DNA of 64,000 nt from Alistipes sp. Lineage in GTDB: Bacteria > Bacteroidota > Bacteroidia > Bacteroidales > Rikenellaceae. The notes beneath the pieces are model-generated. The model did not search any database, was not told the origin of the DNA, and was given only the letters and a program-made list of their open reading frames with translations. The stretch covers positions 38,357 to 102,356 of the forward strand of contig JAFQHI010000005.1 in the NCBI GenBank assembly GCA_017398045.1, given 5' to 3'. Below, in pieces: positions 51,424 to 60,287 of this stretch. The position numbers and the translations under genes are program-made. How positions within the stretch are numbered: the stretch's first letter is position 1; each line of letters begins with the position of its first letter.

Positions 51424-52875
51424 ATGGATTTCGAACAAACACAAGATAGCGTCAAAAACTGCTGCTGCCGCCCCGTTGTCGGGCGCGGATGCTGCTTTAC
51501 GGAGGGGGAAAACGGCCCCGAGGCCTTTGCCAAAGAGGGTTGTTTCAAGCTCCACGAGGAGAATTGGCTGGAGGAGTACCCCCAACACGGAGAGGGCGAT
51601 ATTTTCGAGGTACGATTCAAAAATACCCGTCGCGGATTTTACCAGAATGTCAATAACTTGGAGCTTAAGCGCGGTGATATTGTAGCCGTCGAGGCCGCTC
51701 CGGGTCACGATATCGGCATCATCTCGCTGACGGGCGATATGGTCCTCAAGCAGATGCGTCGCACGGGGTTCAACCCCCAAAACGGCGAATTCCGCAAAAT
51801 CTACCGCAAGGCCAAGCCCTACGATATCGAGCGTTGGCAGGAGGCCATCGCCCTGGAGCATGAGACGATGATTCTCTCGCGCCAGATTGCCGCCGATATG
51901 GGGCTTAACATGAAGATTGGCGACGTGGAGTATCAGGGCGATAAAATCAAGGCTATCTTCTACTACATTGCCGACGAAAGAGTCGATTTCCGCGAGCTGA
52001 TTAAGGTCTTTGCCGAGCGTTTCCACATCCGCATCGAGATGAAGCAGATTGGCGCACGCCAGGAGGCGGGTCGCATCGGCGGTCTGGGTGCCTGCGGTCG
52101 CGAGTTGTGCTGCGCCTCGTGGATGTCCACCTTCTCCTCCGTCACGACGGGTGCCGCCCGCGCACAGGACCTCTCGCTCAACCCCCAGAAGTTGGCCGGA
52201 CAATGTTCGAAGCTCAAGTGCTGCATGATGTACGAGTACGACGCCTATGCCGATGCCCGCAAGGCATTACCGCGTGTGCGTGAGCCGCTCCAGACGGTCG
52301 ATGGCGAGTGGTTCTTGGTTAAGACCGATATCCTGGCCGGCCTGATGACCTTCTCGTCGAGCAAGGATACGATGTCGAACCTGACGACCCTCACGGCCGA
52401 CCGCGTCGAGGAGATTCAGGCTGCCAACCGCGCCGGAAAGCGTGTCGAGCAGTTGCAGGATGCCGAGGAGAGCGAGGAGCTGTATGAGGAGCCGACCTAC
52501 CGTTCGGAGGAGGACAGCATCACCCGTTTCGACAAGGCCAAGCGTCGTAAAAAGAAGAGTAAAAATAAGCCGAAGGGCGAACAGCGCAACGACCAAAAGA
52601 GCGACCAAAAGGGCGAGCCGAAGGGTGAAGAACAGCCCAAAGCGGAGCAGAAAGCCGAGCAGAAGGGCGAGTCGCATGGTCAGCAACGTCCCCCGAAGCC
52701 CCACAAGGAGCAACGACAAGCCAAGCGCGAACAGCGTCCCGATACGCAAGGCGAGGCTACGGCCGAGGAGCAGAATACGGCCCCTCGACACAACCACCGT
52801 CGCCCCTTCAACCACCGTCGCAACCGCCCCAACGGAGGCAATAACGGAGGTCAAACGGGTGGCAATCAGGCGTAG
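51424..52875 (+). CDS. ricT: RicT/YaaT-like PSP1-domain protein with disordered C-terminus
   Basis: A 483-aa protein. The PSP1 core (about 55-300) includes RGFYQNVNNLELKRGD, DFRELIKVFAERFHIRIEMKQIGARQEA, GRIGGLGACGRELCCASWM and GQCSKLKCCMMYEYD, abbreviated here, with the Cys clusters known to bind Fe-S in the Bacillus RicT-RicA-RicF complex. An unusual Cys-rich N-terminus (NCCCRPVVGRGCCF) precedes it. Residues about 375-483 are low-complexity Lys/Glu/Gln then Arg/Asn/His-rich, probably disordered and possibly RNA-binding. In Firmicutes the family acts in RNA processing; in Bacteroidetes its role is not established. A TATCTTTA element (51396-51403) lies 20 bp upstream. gldH and trmB follow closely. 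Confidence 0.88.
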   Translation: MDFEQTQDSVKNCCCRPVVGRGCCFTEGENGPEAFAKEGCFKLHEENWLEEYPQHGEGDIFEVRFKNTRRGFYQNVNNLELKRGDIVAVEAAPGHDIGIISLTGDMVLKQMRRTGFNPQNGEFRKIYRKAKPYDIERWQEAIALEHETMILSRQIAADMGLNMKIGDVEYQGDKIKAIFYYIADERVDFRELIKVFAERFHIRIEMKQIGARQEAGRIGGLGACGRELCCASWMSTFSSVTTGAARAQDLSLNPQKLAGQCSKLKCCMMYEYDAYADARKALPRVREPLQTVDGEWFLVKTDILAGLMTFSSSKDTMSNLTTLTADRVEEIQAANRAGKRVEQLQDAEESEELYEEPTYRSEEDSITRFDKAKRRKKKSKNKPKGEQRNDQKSDQKGEPKGEEQPKAEQKAEQKGESHGQQRPPKPHKEQRQAKREQRPDTQGEATAEEQNTAPRHNHRRPFNHRRNRPNGGNNGGQTGGNQA

Positions 52876-52878
52876 GCT

Positions 52879-53340
52879 ATGCAGCGTATCCATCTAATGA
52901 GGCTCTTTTGCTGCTGCACACTCCTCGCATTGATGGGGTGTACGGCTCCCGAAGAGGCCTTTGTCAGCGATGTCACGGCCTTCGACCCCGACCATACGGC
53001 CATCGTAAAGCTGAAGAACCGCGAGGCCGCAGCGCGTGGCGAATTGAAGCTCTTCCTGCGCACGAACGACCGCTTTCGGGAGGACAGCCTGACGGTGCGC
53101 ATCGGTACCTTTACGCCCGATTCGCTACACACCGAGGAGCTGCATCGGCTCATCCTGCCCGCCACGCGCCGCATCAATGCCCTGAAACGGGTGGTGGAGA
53201 TTCCCTATCGTCGAGCCGTCGAATTGCCGCACGCTGGCAACTACTATTTCACCATCACGCCCACCCGACCCACCGAAGGGGTCGAGGCGGTCGGAATCCT
53301 CTTTAGAACCGAGCAAACAGACCATTATGGGAAAAGATAA
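52879..53340 (+). CDS. gldH: GldH-like lipoprotein
   Basis: A 153-aa lipoprotein: the signal ends at LALMGC (Cys about 21), with an alternative in-frame ATG at codon 7. The body is a beta-rich domain with NYYFTITPTRPTEGVEAVGI near the end. Size and place (after the PSP1 gene, before trmB) match GldH, a gliding-motility/type IX secretion-associated lipoprotein that is kept in many non-gliding Bacteroidetes. Assignment rests on size, the C-terminal pattern and synteny. It starts 3 bp after ricT and overlaps trmB by 14 bp. Confidence 0.75.
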   Translation: MQRIHLMRLFCCCTLLALMGCTAPEEAFVSDVTAFDPDHTAIVKLKNREAAARGELKLFLRTNDRFREDSLTVRIGTFTPDSLHTEELHRLILPATRRINALKRVVEIPYRRAVELPHAGNYYFTITPTRPTEGVEAVGILFRTEQTDHYGKR

Positions 53341-54085
53341 ACTGCGTAAATTTGCCGAGAACGAAACCTTTGCCTGCTTCGTGCAGCCGGAGTTCGACAC
53401 CGTATTCCGATGCGACCACCCCCTGAAAGGGAATTGGCGCAAGGAGTTCTTCCACAACGACAACCCCATCATTCTGGAGTTGGGTTGCGGCAAGGGAGAA
53501 TATACGATTGGGTTGGCCGAGCGCAATCCGGACAAGAACTACATCGGCATCGACATCAAGGGGGCGCGTATGTGGCGCGGAGCAAAGACGGCCACCCAGC
53601 GTGGCATGAGCAATGTCGGATTCCTGCGCACGCGCATCGAATTTATCGAGAGCCTCTTTGCCGAAGGCGAGGTGGATGAGCTATGGATTACCTTCCCCGA
53701 CCCGCAGCTCAAGACAAACCGCGCCCGCAAACGCCTCACCTCGCCCCTCTTCCTGGAGCGGTATGCCCGCCTCCTGAAGAGCGACGGCAAAATCAACCTC
53801 AAGACCGACTCGCAACACCTCTACGCCTATACGAAGGGGGTGATTGACCATTTCGACCTTCCGTGCGAGGTGGCCAACGACGATATCTACGGCTCGGGCT
53901 ATGCCGACGAGGTGCTGTCGGTCAAGACCGCCTACGAAAGTCGTTTCCTGGAGATGGGACTCCCGATTACCTACCTGCGTTTCGGGCTGGGTGAGAGACG
54001 CACGTTCCCCTGGTTCGACTGGGAGGGTGACGAGGTTGCCCGCTCGGAAAAGGACAACGAGGAGAACCGCGAACGCGCCTTTTAA
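53327..54085 (+). CDS. trmB: tRNA (guanine-N7-)-methyltransferase
   Basis: A 252-aa SAM-dependent enzyme making m7G46 in tRNA. SAM motif LELGCGKGEYTIGLAERNP (about 44-62), GIDIKGARMWRGA, LWITFPDPQLKTNRARKRLT (family signature), and KTDSQHLYAYT. The start ATG at 53327 lies within the end of gldH (14-bp overlap). Last gene of the ricT-gldH-trmB operon, followed by a hairpin. Confidence 0.96.
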   Translation: MGKDKLRKFAENETFACFVQPEFDTVFRCDHPLKGNWRKEFFHNDNPIILELGCGKGEYTIGLAERNPDKNYIGIDIKGARMWRGAKTATQRGMSNVGFLRTRIEFIESLFAEGEVDELWITFPDPQLKTNRARKRLTSPLFLERYARLLKSDGKINLKTDSQHLYAYTKGVIDHFDLPCEVANDDIYGSGYADEVLSVKTAYESRFLEMGLPITYLRFGLGERRTFPWFDWEGDEVARSEKDNEENRERAF

Positions 54086-54111
54086 CGGCCAAAAGCGACA
54101 AAAAAAGACGT

Positions 54112-54146
54112 GGGGCGTGTCCAACCGGCGAGTTGGGACACGCCCT
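54112..54146 (+). terminator. Hairpin after trmB
   Basis: GGGCGTGTCC (54113-54122) pairs with GGGACACGCCC (54135-54145), with AAC/GTT inside. The T-run after it is weak (TTCCTTATTTT). Confidence 0.75.
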
Positions 54147-54285
54147 TCCTTATTTTAGGTTGCAAAGCAGGTGCAGTCGCAGTTGTCGGGGATACATCAG
54201 ACGATTTCGCGGGTGCGTGGCGGGCTAAAGGGGCCTTGTCGGGCCGCCCTTTTTTGCGCCACACACACATTCTCCGACCAAGAAA

Positions 54286-54316
54286 TTTGCTTACGAGAAA
54301 AATAATAGTAACTTTG
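54286..54316 (+). promoter_or_regulatory. Promoter of the second M56 gene
   Basis: TTTG (54286-54289), 19-bp spacer, TAACTTTG (54309-54316), 39 bp before the ATG. Confidence 0.8.
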
Positions 54317-54355
54317 TAGTAAGAGAGAGCCTATTTCCACTACACACAACCCATT

Positions 54356-56392
54356 ATGTCTGCCTTGCTGCAATATGCACTCGAGACCACCTGCGCGACA
54401 GGCCTTATCTATCTGTTCTATCGCGTGGCACTCTACGGCCGTATCCCCTTTTTGGCCGCCCGCATCTATCTGCTGGGAGCCTTGTTTGTGGGCTGTCTGA
54501 TTCCGATGCTCAAGATTCCCGTATGGCCGGGCGAGGTAATTTGGCTCGATTCGGCACTGCTGACCGAGCTGTCGAATGATGATGTACAACTGCAAGGCAT
54601 TATCGGGACAACGGCCTGGTGGAAGGGGGAAATGACAGGATGGATTATCGAACTCACCGGTGCGACCATCCTCTTCCTTTTGGCTCTGGCGCAGTGCTAC
54701 TTCATCCTCAATCTGCGACACACATCCGAGCGGCAGGAGCGGTCCTTCTACTCGCTGTTTCTGACCCTGCAAAAGATTCCCACCTTCTCGTTCCTGCGTT
54801 CGATTTATATGTGGCGCGAGACCCCTCCGGGCGATTTCTCCACCATCCTTTCACACGAGGAGAGCCACATCCGCCACCACCACTCCATCGAACGACTTGT
54901 GGCCGAGCTGTTCAAATTACTCTATTGGTGGAATCCCTTTGTCTGGATACTCTGCAACCGTCTCATCGAAATCGAGGAGTACGAGGCCGACCGTGATGTA
55001 CTCGATACGGGCATCGCGGCGAGTACCTATATGACCACGCTCCTGCACCAACATAGCGTGAGGCGGGTGTCGCTGACGAACAACCTCTCCGGTTCGCTCA
55101 TCAAGCGTCGCTTCCTGAAGATGACCACGCAGGAGCAACCTCCGCACACCGCACGACGCTTATATGGCGTACTGCCGTTGCTACTCGTACTTATCTGCCT
55201 CTTTTCGTTCACCAAGCAGCCCCCGCAGTACCACATCAAGGCCCTCCTATCGGAGAACGAGCAGCGTGCCAGCCAAGAGGATACGGCGAACCGCGCAGAG
55301 GATATCGTCATCTACGGCCACCAGCTCCACGACGGGGAGTCGGAACCCGCCCTCACGTTACAGACCTTCGAGCATGCCTATGTCGGCAAGCCGTTCCGCA
55401 TATCGTATGTCATCGAGAACATTTCGGACGACTTCCTGCACTTCACGGAACCTCAATTCGAGGGGGTGAAACTGCTGAATCGCAACGTGATGGGACCTCA
55501 CAACGGGAGCATCATCTACACCTACACGCTCCTGAGCGACAAGCCCCAGCAACTGCAATTGCCGCCCAGCGGTTTCTGTTACTGCGATGACCGAAATCAC
55601 AACCACGCCTACACTTTCCGCACGGCCTACATCAACATCCAAGAGGCGCAACCGACTGACACCCCCGCACAGCCGGCTATCGCAACCGGCACGACAACCC
55701 GCCGAGGGCTTCGTCATGCCGAGGTGATGCCCCGCTTCGAAGGGGGCGACTTGGAGCAGTTCCGCCGATGGGTCATGCACGAAATCCGCTTCACGACCGA
55801 GCTGTTGCAGGCCGGTAGCGAGGGTACGGCAACCGCCTCGTTCCTCATCGACGAAGAGGGACAACTCCTGATTCAACAGATTGAGGCTCCCCACGCCTAT
55901 CTGGCCGACGAAATAACCTCCGTACTGCAACGCTCCCCGCGTTGGACGCCGGGCAGCGAATATGGCCTCCCCGTGGCCGTGCAATACACCCTTCCCATCT
56001 CGTTCCGCATCCTGGGCGAGGAGGAAGAGTTGGAGGAGTTGCCCCTGCTGTGGGCCGACAAAATGGCTCAATTCGAAGGGGGCGACTACCGCGATTTTAT
56101 CGCCTGGTTCAACCGCCAGCTCACCGCACAGCTCGACGATGCGGGCAACCCGATTGACGGACTGGTGGTCGCCTCGTTCGTGATTGACGAGCGTGGAGCC
56201 TTGACCGATGTGCAGGTGCTGCGCTCGCCCGACAAGAAACTCTCGGGCGAAGTGAAGCGCATCCTGGCCGCCTCGCCCAAATGGGACCCGGGAATTCAGG
56301 ATGGCGAGCAGGTGCGCCTGAAATACATCCTCCCCGTGCAGTTTGGCGAATCGCTCAAAAAACGACTCCTCTCGCTCCTGCCCGCGCCTTAA
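54356..56392 (+). CDS. M56 metallopeptidase fused to a BatD-like domain and two TonB-C-like domains
   Basis: A 678-aa membrane protein. Three hydrophobic segments and an M56 peptidase domain occupy about 1-285, with zinc motif HEESH (167-171), EEYEADRD (about 207-214) and a fourth membrane helix (about 270-286). The outer part has a domain (about 336-428) reminiscent of the BatD N-terminus (AYVGKPFRISYVIEN, FTEPQFEGVKLLNRN, IIYTYTLLSD), then two TonB C-terminal-like domains (about 456-550 and 570-663), each opening with an (R/Q)FEGGD motif and ending VQYTLPISF or LKYILPVQF. No penicillin-binding domain. A BlaI-type gene follows 170 bp later with its own promoter. The outer domains may sense envelope state or proteins. 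Confidence 0.85.
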   Translation: MSALLQYALETTCATGLIYLFYRVALYGRIPFLAARIYLLGALFVGCLIPMLKIPVWPGEVIWLDSALLTELSNDDVQLQGIIGTTAWWKGEMTGWIIELTGATILFLLALAQCYFILNLRHTSERQERSFYSLFLTLQKIPTFSFLRSIYMWRETPPGDFSTILSHEESHIRHHHSIERLVAELFKLLYWWNPFVWILCNRLIEIEEYEADRDVLDTGIAASTYMTTLLHQHSVRRVSLTNNLSGSLIKRRFLKMTTQEQPPHTARRLYGVLPLLLVLICLFSFTKQPPQYHIKALLSENEQRASQEDTANRAEDIVIYGHQLHDGESEPALTLQTFEHAYVGKPFRISYVIENISDDFLHFTEPQFEGVKLLNRNVMGPHNGSIIYTYTLLSDKPQQLQLPPSGFCYCDDRNHNHAYTFRTAYINIQEAQPTDTPAQPAIATGTTTRRGLRHAEVMPRFEGGDLEQFRRWVMHEIRFTTELLQAGSEGTATASFLIDEEGQLLIQQIEAPHAYLADEITSVLQRSPRWTPGSEYGLPVAVQYTLPISFRILGEEEELEELPLLWADKMAQFEGGDYRDFIAWFNRQLTAQLDDAGNPIDGLVVASFVIDERGALTDVQVLRSPDKKLSGEVKRILAASPKWDPGIQDGEQVRLKYILPVQFGESLKKRLLSLLPAP

Positions 56393-56503
56393 CCCGTGCA
56401 ACGGTGTTTGTCAAAAATCGGAAATCACCCATCCGAAAAATCGGAGCATCGTTCGCTTTTTCTTGCGAGAACCCCTCAAGCGGGTGAATTTCAGCCCACT
56501 TTT

Positions 56504-56535
56504 TTTGCATAAATAAACATTTTACGCTATCTTTG
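56504..56535 (+). promoter_or_regulatory. Promoter of the second BlaI-type gene
   Basis: TTTG (56504-56507), 20-bp spacer, TATCTTTG (56528-56535), 27 bp before the ATG. Confidence 0.8.
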
Positions 56536-56562
56536 TTATCCAACCTCATCATCCATATTATC

Positions 56563-56949
56563 ATGCAAAAAAAGAAACAACTTGATTTGACCCGCGGCGA
56601 GGAGCAGATTATGCAAATCTTGTGGCAACTCGGAGAGGGAAACGTCAATGAAATTATCGCAAAAATGGAGGAGCCTAAACCGGCCTATACGACCGTGGCT
56701 ACCTTCATGAAAATCCTTGAAGAGAAGGATTTTGTAGCACGCAAAATGGGAGGAGGCAGAAGTTTCTGCTACCACCCCACGGTTCGAAAAGCCGACTACG
56801 CACGACGCGTCTTGCAATCGACCCTCGCGGGCTATTTTAATGGTTCGCTCGTGCAACTCGTCTCCTTCTTCACGCAGCACGAAACGCTGAAAGCGGAGGA
56901 AATCGAGGAGCTGAACCAAATCATCGAAGAGGCCAAGGCCGGGGAGTAA
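56563..56949 (+). CDS. BlaI/MecI/CopY-type transcriptional repressor (second copy)
   Basis: A 128-aa winged-helix repressor: DLTRGEEQIMQILWQLGEGNVNEII, the recognition segment PKPAYTTVATFMKILEEKDFV and RKMGGGRSFCYHPTV, and a C-terminal helix. The ATG at 56563 fits the promoter. It lies downstream of its likely partner M56 gene rather than upstream, the reverse of the first pair (40.3 kb). It shares the PKP..(N/T)T recognition pattern with the first copy but little else, so the two probably control different genes. Confidence 0.92.
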   Translation: MQKKKQLDLTRGEEQIMQILWQLGEGNVNEIIAKMEEPKPAYTTVATFMKILEEKDFVARKMGGGRSFCYHPTVRKADYARRVLQSTLAGYFNGSLVQLVSFFTQHETLKAEEIEELNQIIEEAKAGE

Positions 56950-56972
56950 GCGGCCGCATCGACCCACAAAAC

Positions 56973-57015
56973 AAGAGGGCGTGTCACAACTTTTAGTCGG
57001 ACACGCCCTCTTTTT
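56973..57015. terminator. Bidirectional terminator between the second BlaI gene and the GH28 gene
   Basis: AAGAGGGCGTGT (56973-56984) pairs perfectly with ACACGCCCTCTT (57001-57012), with T-runs on the + side and weak ones on the - side. It lies between converging genes. Confidence 0.88.
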
Positions 57016-57032
57016 GGGTACATAGGGAGGGG

Positions 57033-58436
57033 CTACTGCTTGGTATCGCCCTCAAAAACCTTATCCTTTACGCTGGCCGTAGTAGGCACACCGGCATACC
57101 CGCCCAGGTTGCAATCGGTGAAGGTGATAGCCTCGGTATGCTCCATCGAAAGGCCGATGGCGGCCTCGTCCACCTTCACGCGCGTAAAGCACACGTTGTG
57201 AATCTTCTCTTGTTCGGTGCCTTGCAACACAATGGCCGCCGCACGTGCCTTCTGGCAGCTCACATCCTCGACATAGATATCATGCACGGCCGTGAAATGG
57301 TGGTTATCCAACCCCTCGCCGGCATACATCGAGGTGAGGAAGAAGAGGTCCTCCACCTCGCCAAAGGTGCAATTATTGACAAAAATATTGCGAATAAAGC
57401 CACCACGGTCGGGGTTGGTCTTGATGTAAAGGCCACGCTTGCAGTAACCACCATAGGTACAGTTCTCGATAAAGACATCCTCCACACCCGACGACATTTC
57501 GCTACCCAGCACCACACCGTGCAGTCCCTTGAAACGGCAGTTGCGAATCACAATGCCCGACGAGGGGGTTGCCGTCACGCGGCCATCGTCGTCGCGACCG
57601 CATTTGATGGCTACGTTGTCATCTCCGTTGTTGAACTCGATGTTTTGAATCAGCACATCCTGGGCATACTCGGGGTCGATACCGTCGTTATTGACCAACT
57701 TGGCATCGTAGCGCAGGCCGTCGCAAATCACATTCTTCGACTTGAGGAGGTGGACACACCAGAAGGGGGCATTGGTGATAAAGACACCCTCGAGCGTGAT
57801 GCGCTCACATTCGTAAAATTGGATGAGCTGCGGACGGAGGTAGTGTCCCTCCCCAAATACGCGCTCCTCGACGGGCGTCTGCTCATGGTTGTACTTGCGG
57901 CTCAAATCCTTGCTCGGACCTTGCAGCGACTTCCACGTTGCAAAGGTCGTAGCGGCATTGCCGTCAATCGTACCGCGCCCGACAATCGAGACATCCTTCA
58001 GCCCACGCCCATAGATGAAGGGGCTGTAGTTATAGAGGAAGGTACCCTCCCAGCTCGTAGCAACGACGGGGAGGTAACAGCTCGGTTCGGGGTTGAATTT
58101 CAGGGTTGCACCCTCCTGCAATTCGAGGCAGACACGGCTCACGAAGTGAATCGGGCCACAGAGCCAATAGTCGCCAGCCGGCACCACAATACGTGCGCCA
58201 CCCAGCTCCTCGGCGCGTTGCATAGCCCTGTCGAAGGCAGGTTTAGCGTCGGTCACGCCATCCCCCACCGCTCCGAAATCGAGAATCGAGAGCTGCTCGG
58301 TGGGCATCTCGGCACCCGTAATACGAGCAAGAACGGCATCGCGCATGGCCTCGCGGTCGAGCGTTGAAGGGGCCTGCTCCGTGCAGGCCGTAAGCCCCAG
58401 CATGAGGGCTACGAAGAGAAAGAATCGTTTCATCAT
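57033..58436 (-). CDS. GH28 polygalacturonase-like lipoprotein
   Basis: A 467-aa exported right-handed beta-helix enzyme. Lipobox LTAC (Cys about 18). LSILDFGAVGDGVTDAKPAF is the usual GH28/pectate-lyase_3 start. Active-site signatures: NNDGID (Asp about 251), NGDDNVAIK (Asp 272 and 273), LHGVVLGSE (His about 306) and GLYIKT (Lys about 339), matching the NTD, DD, G-H-G and RIK motifs with small changes. It would cleave galacturonan or a related uronide. It starts 2 bp after the ung stop, so it is co-transcribed with a DNA-repair gene rather than a pectin locus. An alternative ATG is at 58433. Confidence 0.9.
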   Translation of the reverse strand: MMKRFFLFVALMLGLTACTEQAPSTLDREAMRDAVLARITGAEMPTEQLSILDFGAVGDGVTDAKPAFDRAMQRAEELGGARIVVPAGDYWLCGPIHFVSRVCLELQEGATLKFNPEPSCYLPVVATSWEGTFLYNYSPFIYGRGLKDVSIVGRGTIDGNAATTFATWKSLQGPSKDLSRKYNHEQTPVEERVFGEGHYLRPQLIQFYECERITLEGVFITNAPFWCVHLLKSKNVICDGLRYDAKLVNNDGIDPEYAQDVLIQNIEFNNGDDNVAIKCGRDDDGRVTATPSSGIVIRNCRFKGLHGVVLGSEMSSGVEDVFIENCTYGGYCKRGLYIKTNPDRGGFIRNIFVNNCTFGEVEDLFFLTSMYAGEGLDNHHFTAVHDIYVEDVSCQKARAAAIVLQGTEQEKIHNVCFTRVKVDEAAIGLSMEHTEAITFTDCNLGGYAGVPTTASVKDKVFEGDTKQ

Positions 58437-58438
58437 TT

Positions 58439-59101
58439 TTACCAGTTAATGGGCGTTTGACCCGTAGATAGTAGATATTCGTTGGCTTTTGAAAAGTGTT
58501 TGCACCCCAAGAATCCGCGATAGGCCGAGAGGGGCGAGGGATGCACGGCCTTCAGGATGCAGTTCTGTTGCGGGTCGGCAATTGCCCCCTTACGCTGGGC
58601 ATAGCTGCCCCACAAGAGATAGACCACCCCGCTCTTACGCTCGGCAATCTTGCGCACCACGGCATCGGTAAATTGCTCCCACCCCCTGCCGGCATGAGAG
58701 GCCGCCTCGTGTTCGCGGACCGTGAGGACTGCATTGAGGAGCAACACCCCCTGCTCGGCCCAACGGTCGAGATTGCCCGAAGCGGGAATAGGCGTACCGA
58801 TGTCGGCAGCCACCTCCTTAAAGATGTTTTGCAACGAGGGGGGATGAGGCACTCCGTCAGCCACCGAAAAACAGAGACCATGCGCCTGTCCCGGACCGTG
58901 GTAGGGGTCCTGACCGATGATAACCACCTTCAGCTTATCGAGCGGACATTTATCGAAGGCACGGAAGATGTTGCTACCGCGCGGATAGATGCGGCGCGTG
59001 GCATACTCCTCCTTCACAAAACGTATCAACTCCTCGAAGTAGGGTTTCGAAAACTCCTCCTCGAGCAGGGCCTTCCAATCGGCCGCAATTCTCACATCCA
59101 T
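58439..59101 (-). CDS. ung: Uracil-DNA glycosylase
   Basis: A 220-aa family 1 uracil-DNA glycosylase removing uracil from DNA. Water-activating motif IIGQDPYHGPGQAHGL (Asp about 65), LLLNAVLTVRE, LWGSYAQRKG, and the DNA-intercalation loop HPSPLSAYRG with the catalytic His. The ATG at 59101 is preferred; an upstream in-frame TTG overlaps a TATCTTTA (-7-like) element at 59125-59118. It diverges from the alkaline phosphatase gene and runs into the GH28 gene. Confidence 0.97.
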   Translation of the reverse strand: MDVRIAADWKALLEEEFSKPYFEELIRFVKEEYATRRIYPRGSNIFRAFDKCPLDKLKVVIIGQDPYHGPGQAHGLCFSVADGVPHPPSLQNIFKEVAADIGTPIPASGNLDRWAEQGVLLLNAVLTVREHEAASHAGRGWEQFTDAVVRKIAERKSGVVYLLWGSYAQRKGAIADPQQNCILKAVHPSPLSAYRGFLGCKHFSKANEYLLSTGQTPINW

Positions 59102-59158
59102 AGACAAAATGTTTTTGTAAAGATACAAAAAAGCGGTACAACTTTCACCCTTTTTTAC

Positions 59159-59166
59159 TAATTTTG
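59159..59166 (+). promoter_or_regulatory. -7 element before the alkaline phosphatase gene
   Basis: TAATTTTG at 59159-59166, 7 bp before the ATG, implying a very short or absent leader. No clear -33 match at the usual spacing. Confidence 0.45.
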
Positions 59167-59173
59167 TCCTACT

Positions 59174-60277
59174 ATGAGATATTTAATGCCCTTTTTCTGC
59201 CTTTTGGCCTGCATCGGATGCGGTCAAGGCCACAGCGACAAACTGCCCGAGGTCAAGAATCTGATTTACCTCATCGGTGACGGCATGGGGTTAGCCCAGA
59301 TGACCATGCTCGAAATTGAGCATGACTACGTCCCCACGGCCTTCTCCGAGGCGGAGCATATCGCGCTCATCACCACCCGCTCGGCCAACAACCGCGTAAC
59401 GGACTCGGCAGCGGCCGGTACGGCCCTCGCCTGCGGTGCAAAGACCAACAACTCGCGCCTGGGGCTTTCGCCCGATTCGGTACGCCTCACCTCGATGATG
59501 GAAATGGCCCGCGACAAGGGAATGGCAACGGGTCTGGTGGTAAGTTGCTACCTGCAACACGCCACGCCGGGTGCCTTCTATGCCCACCAAACGGGACGAC
59601 ACCTCTACGACGCCATTACGGATGATTTGGTTGCCTCGCGTTTCGACGTGATGATTGGTGGCGGTACGCGCTGGCTCACCGATGCACATCGCACCGCGCT
59701 CACCGAGCAGGGTTATACGCTCGCTTTCACCCGCGAAGAGGCCTTGGCTACTACCCAAACGCCCCTGCTGGCGATGGTCGAGCCGGAGTACCTCCCCAAC
59801 GCCCCCGAACGTGGCGACTTTATTCCCCAAGCCACGGCCAAGGCCTTGGAGCTGTTGTCGCAAGACGAGGAGGGCTTTATGCTGATGGTCGAGGGTTCGC
59901 AAATTGATGGAGCAGGCCATGGTAATGATGCACGGTATCTCCTGGCCGAGATGGAGGATTTCGAAAAGGTGGTGCGTCTGGCGGTCGATTTTGCCGACAC
60001 GCACCCCGCAACGCTCGTCGTTGTAGTGGCCGACCACGAGACGGGCGGTCTTTCGATGCCGAGTGGCAAGAGCGACTTCACCCTCTCGGAGAGCGGCATC
60101 GACTACCGCTTCGGCACGGGTTCGCACTCGGCCATTCGCGTTCCGGCCTACCTCTACGGCACCGGCTCGGGTTGCTTCAAGGCGATGATGGACAACACGG
60201 AATTGGCCAACCGCATCATGGAGCTGATGAAGTTGAAAGAGGAGCGTGGCGAGAGCGAAGAGGCAAAAGAAAACTAA
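59174..60277 (+). CDS. Alkaline phosphatase, lipoprotein
   Basis: A 367-aa PhoA-family phosphomonoesterase. Signal ends at LACIGC (Cys about 16). First metal Asp in IYLIGDGMGLAQ, the catalytic Ser (about 78) in VTDSAAAGTALACG, VVSCYLQHATPGAF, VEGSQIDGAGHGND with metal ligands, and VADHETGG and GTGSHSA for the remaining zinc ligands. It is shorter than E. coli PhoA (471 aa) but has all key sites. Single gene. It should release phosphate at the cell envelope. Confidence 0.94.
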   Translation: MRYLMPFFCLLACIGCGQGHSDKLPEVKNLIYLIGDGMGLAQMTMLEIEHDYVPTAFSEAEHIALITTRSANNRVTDSAAAGTALACGAKTNNSRLGLSPDSVRLTSMMEMARDKGMATGLVVSCYLQHATPGAFYAHQTGRHLYDAITDDLVASRFDVMIGGGTRWLTDAHRTALTEQGYTLAFTREEALATTQTPLLAMVEPEYLPNAPERGDFIPQATAKALELLSQDEEGFMLMVEGSQIDGAGHGNDARYLLAEMEDFEKVVRLAVDFADTHPATLVVVVADHETGGLSMPSGKSDFTLSESGIDYRFGTGSHSAIRVPAYLYGTGSGCFKAMMDNTELANRIMELMKLKEERGESEEAKEN

Positions 60278-60287
60278 AGGATATTAA

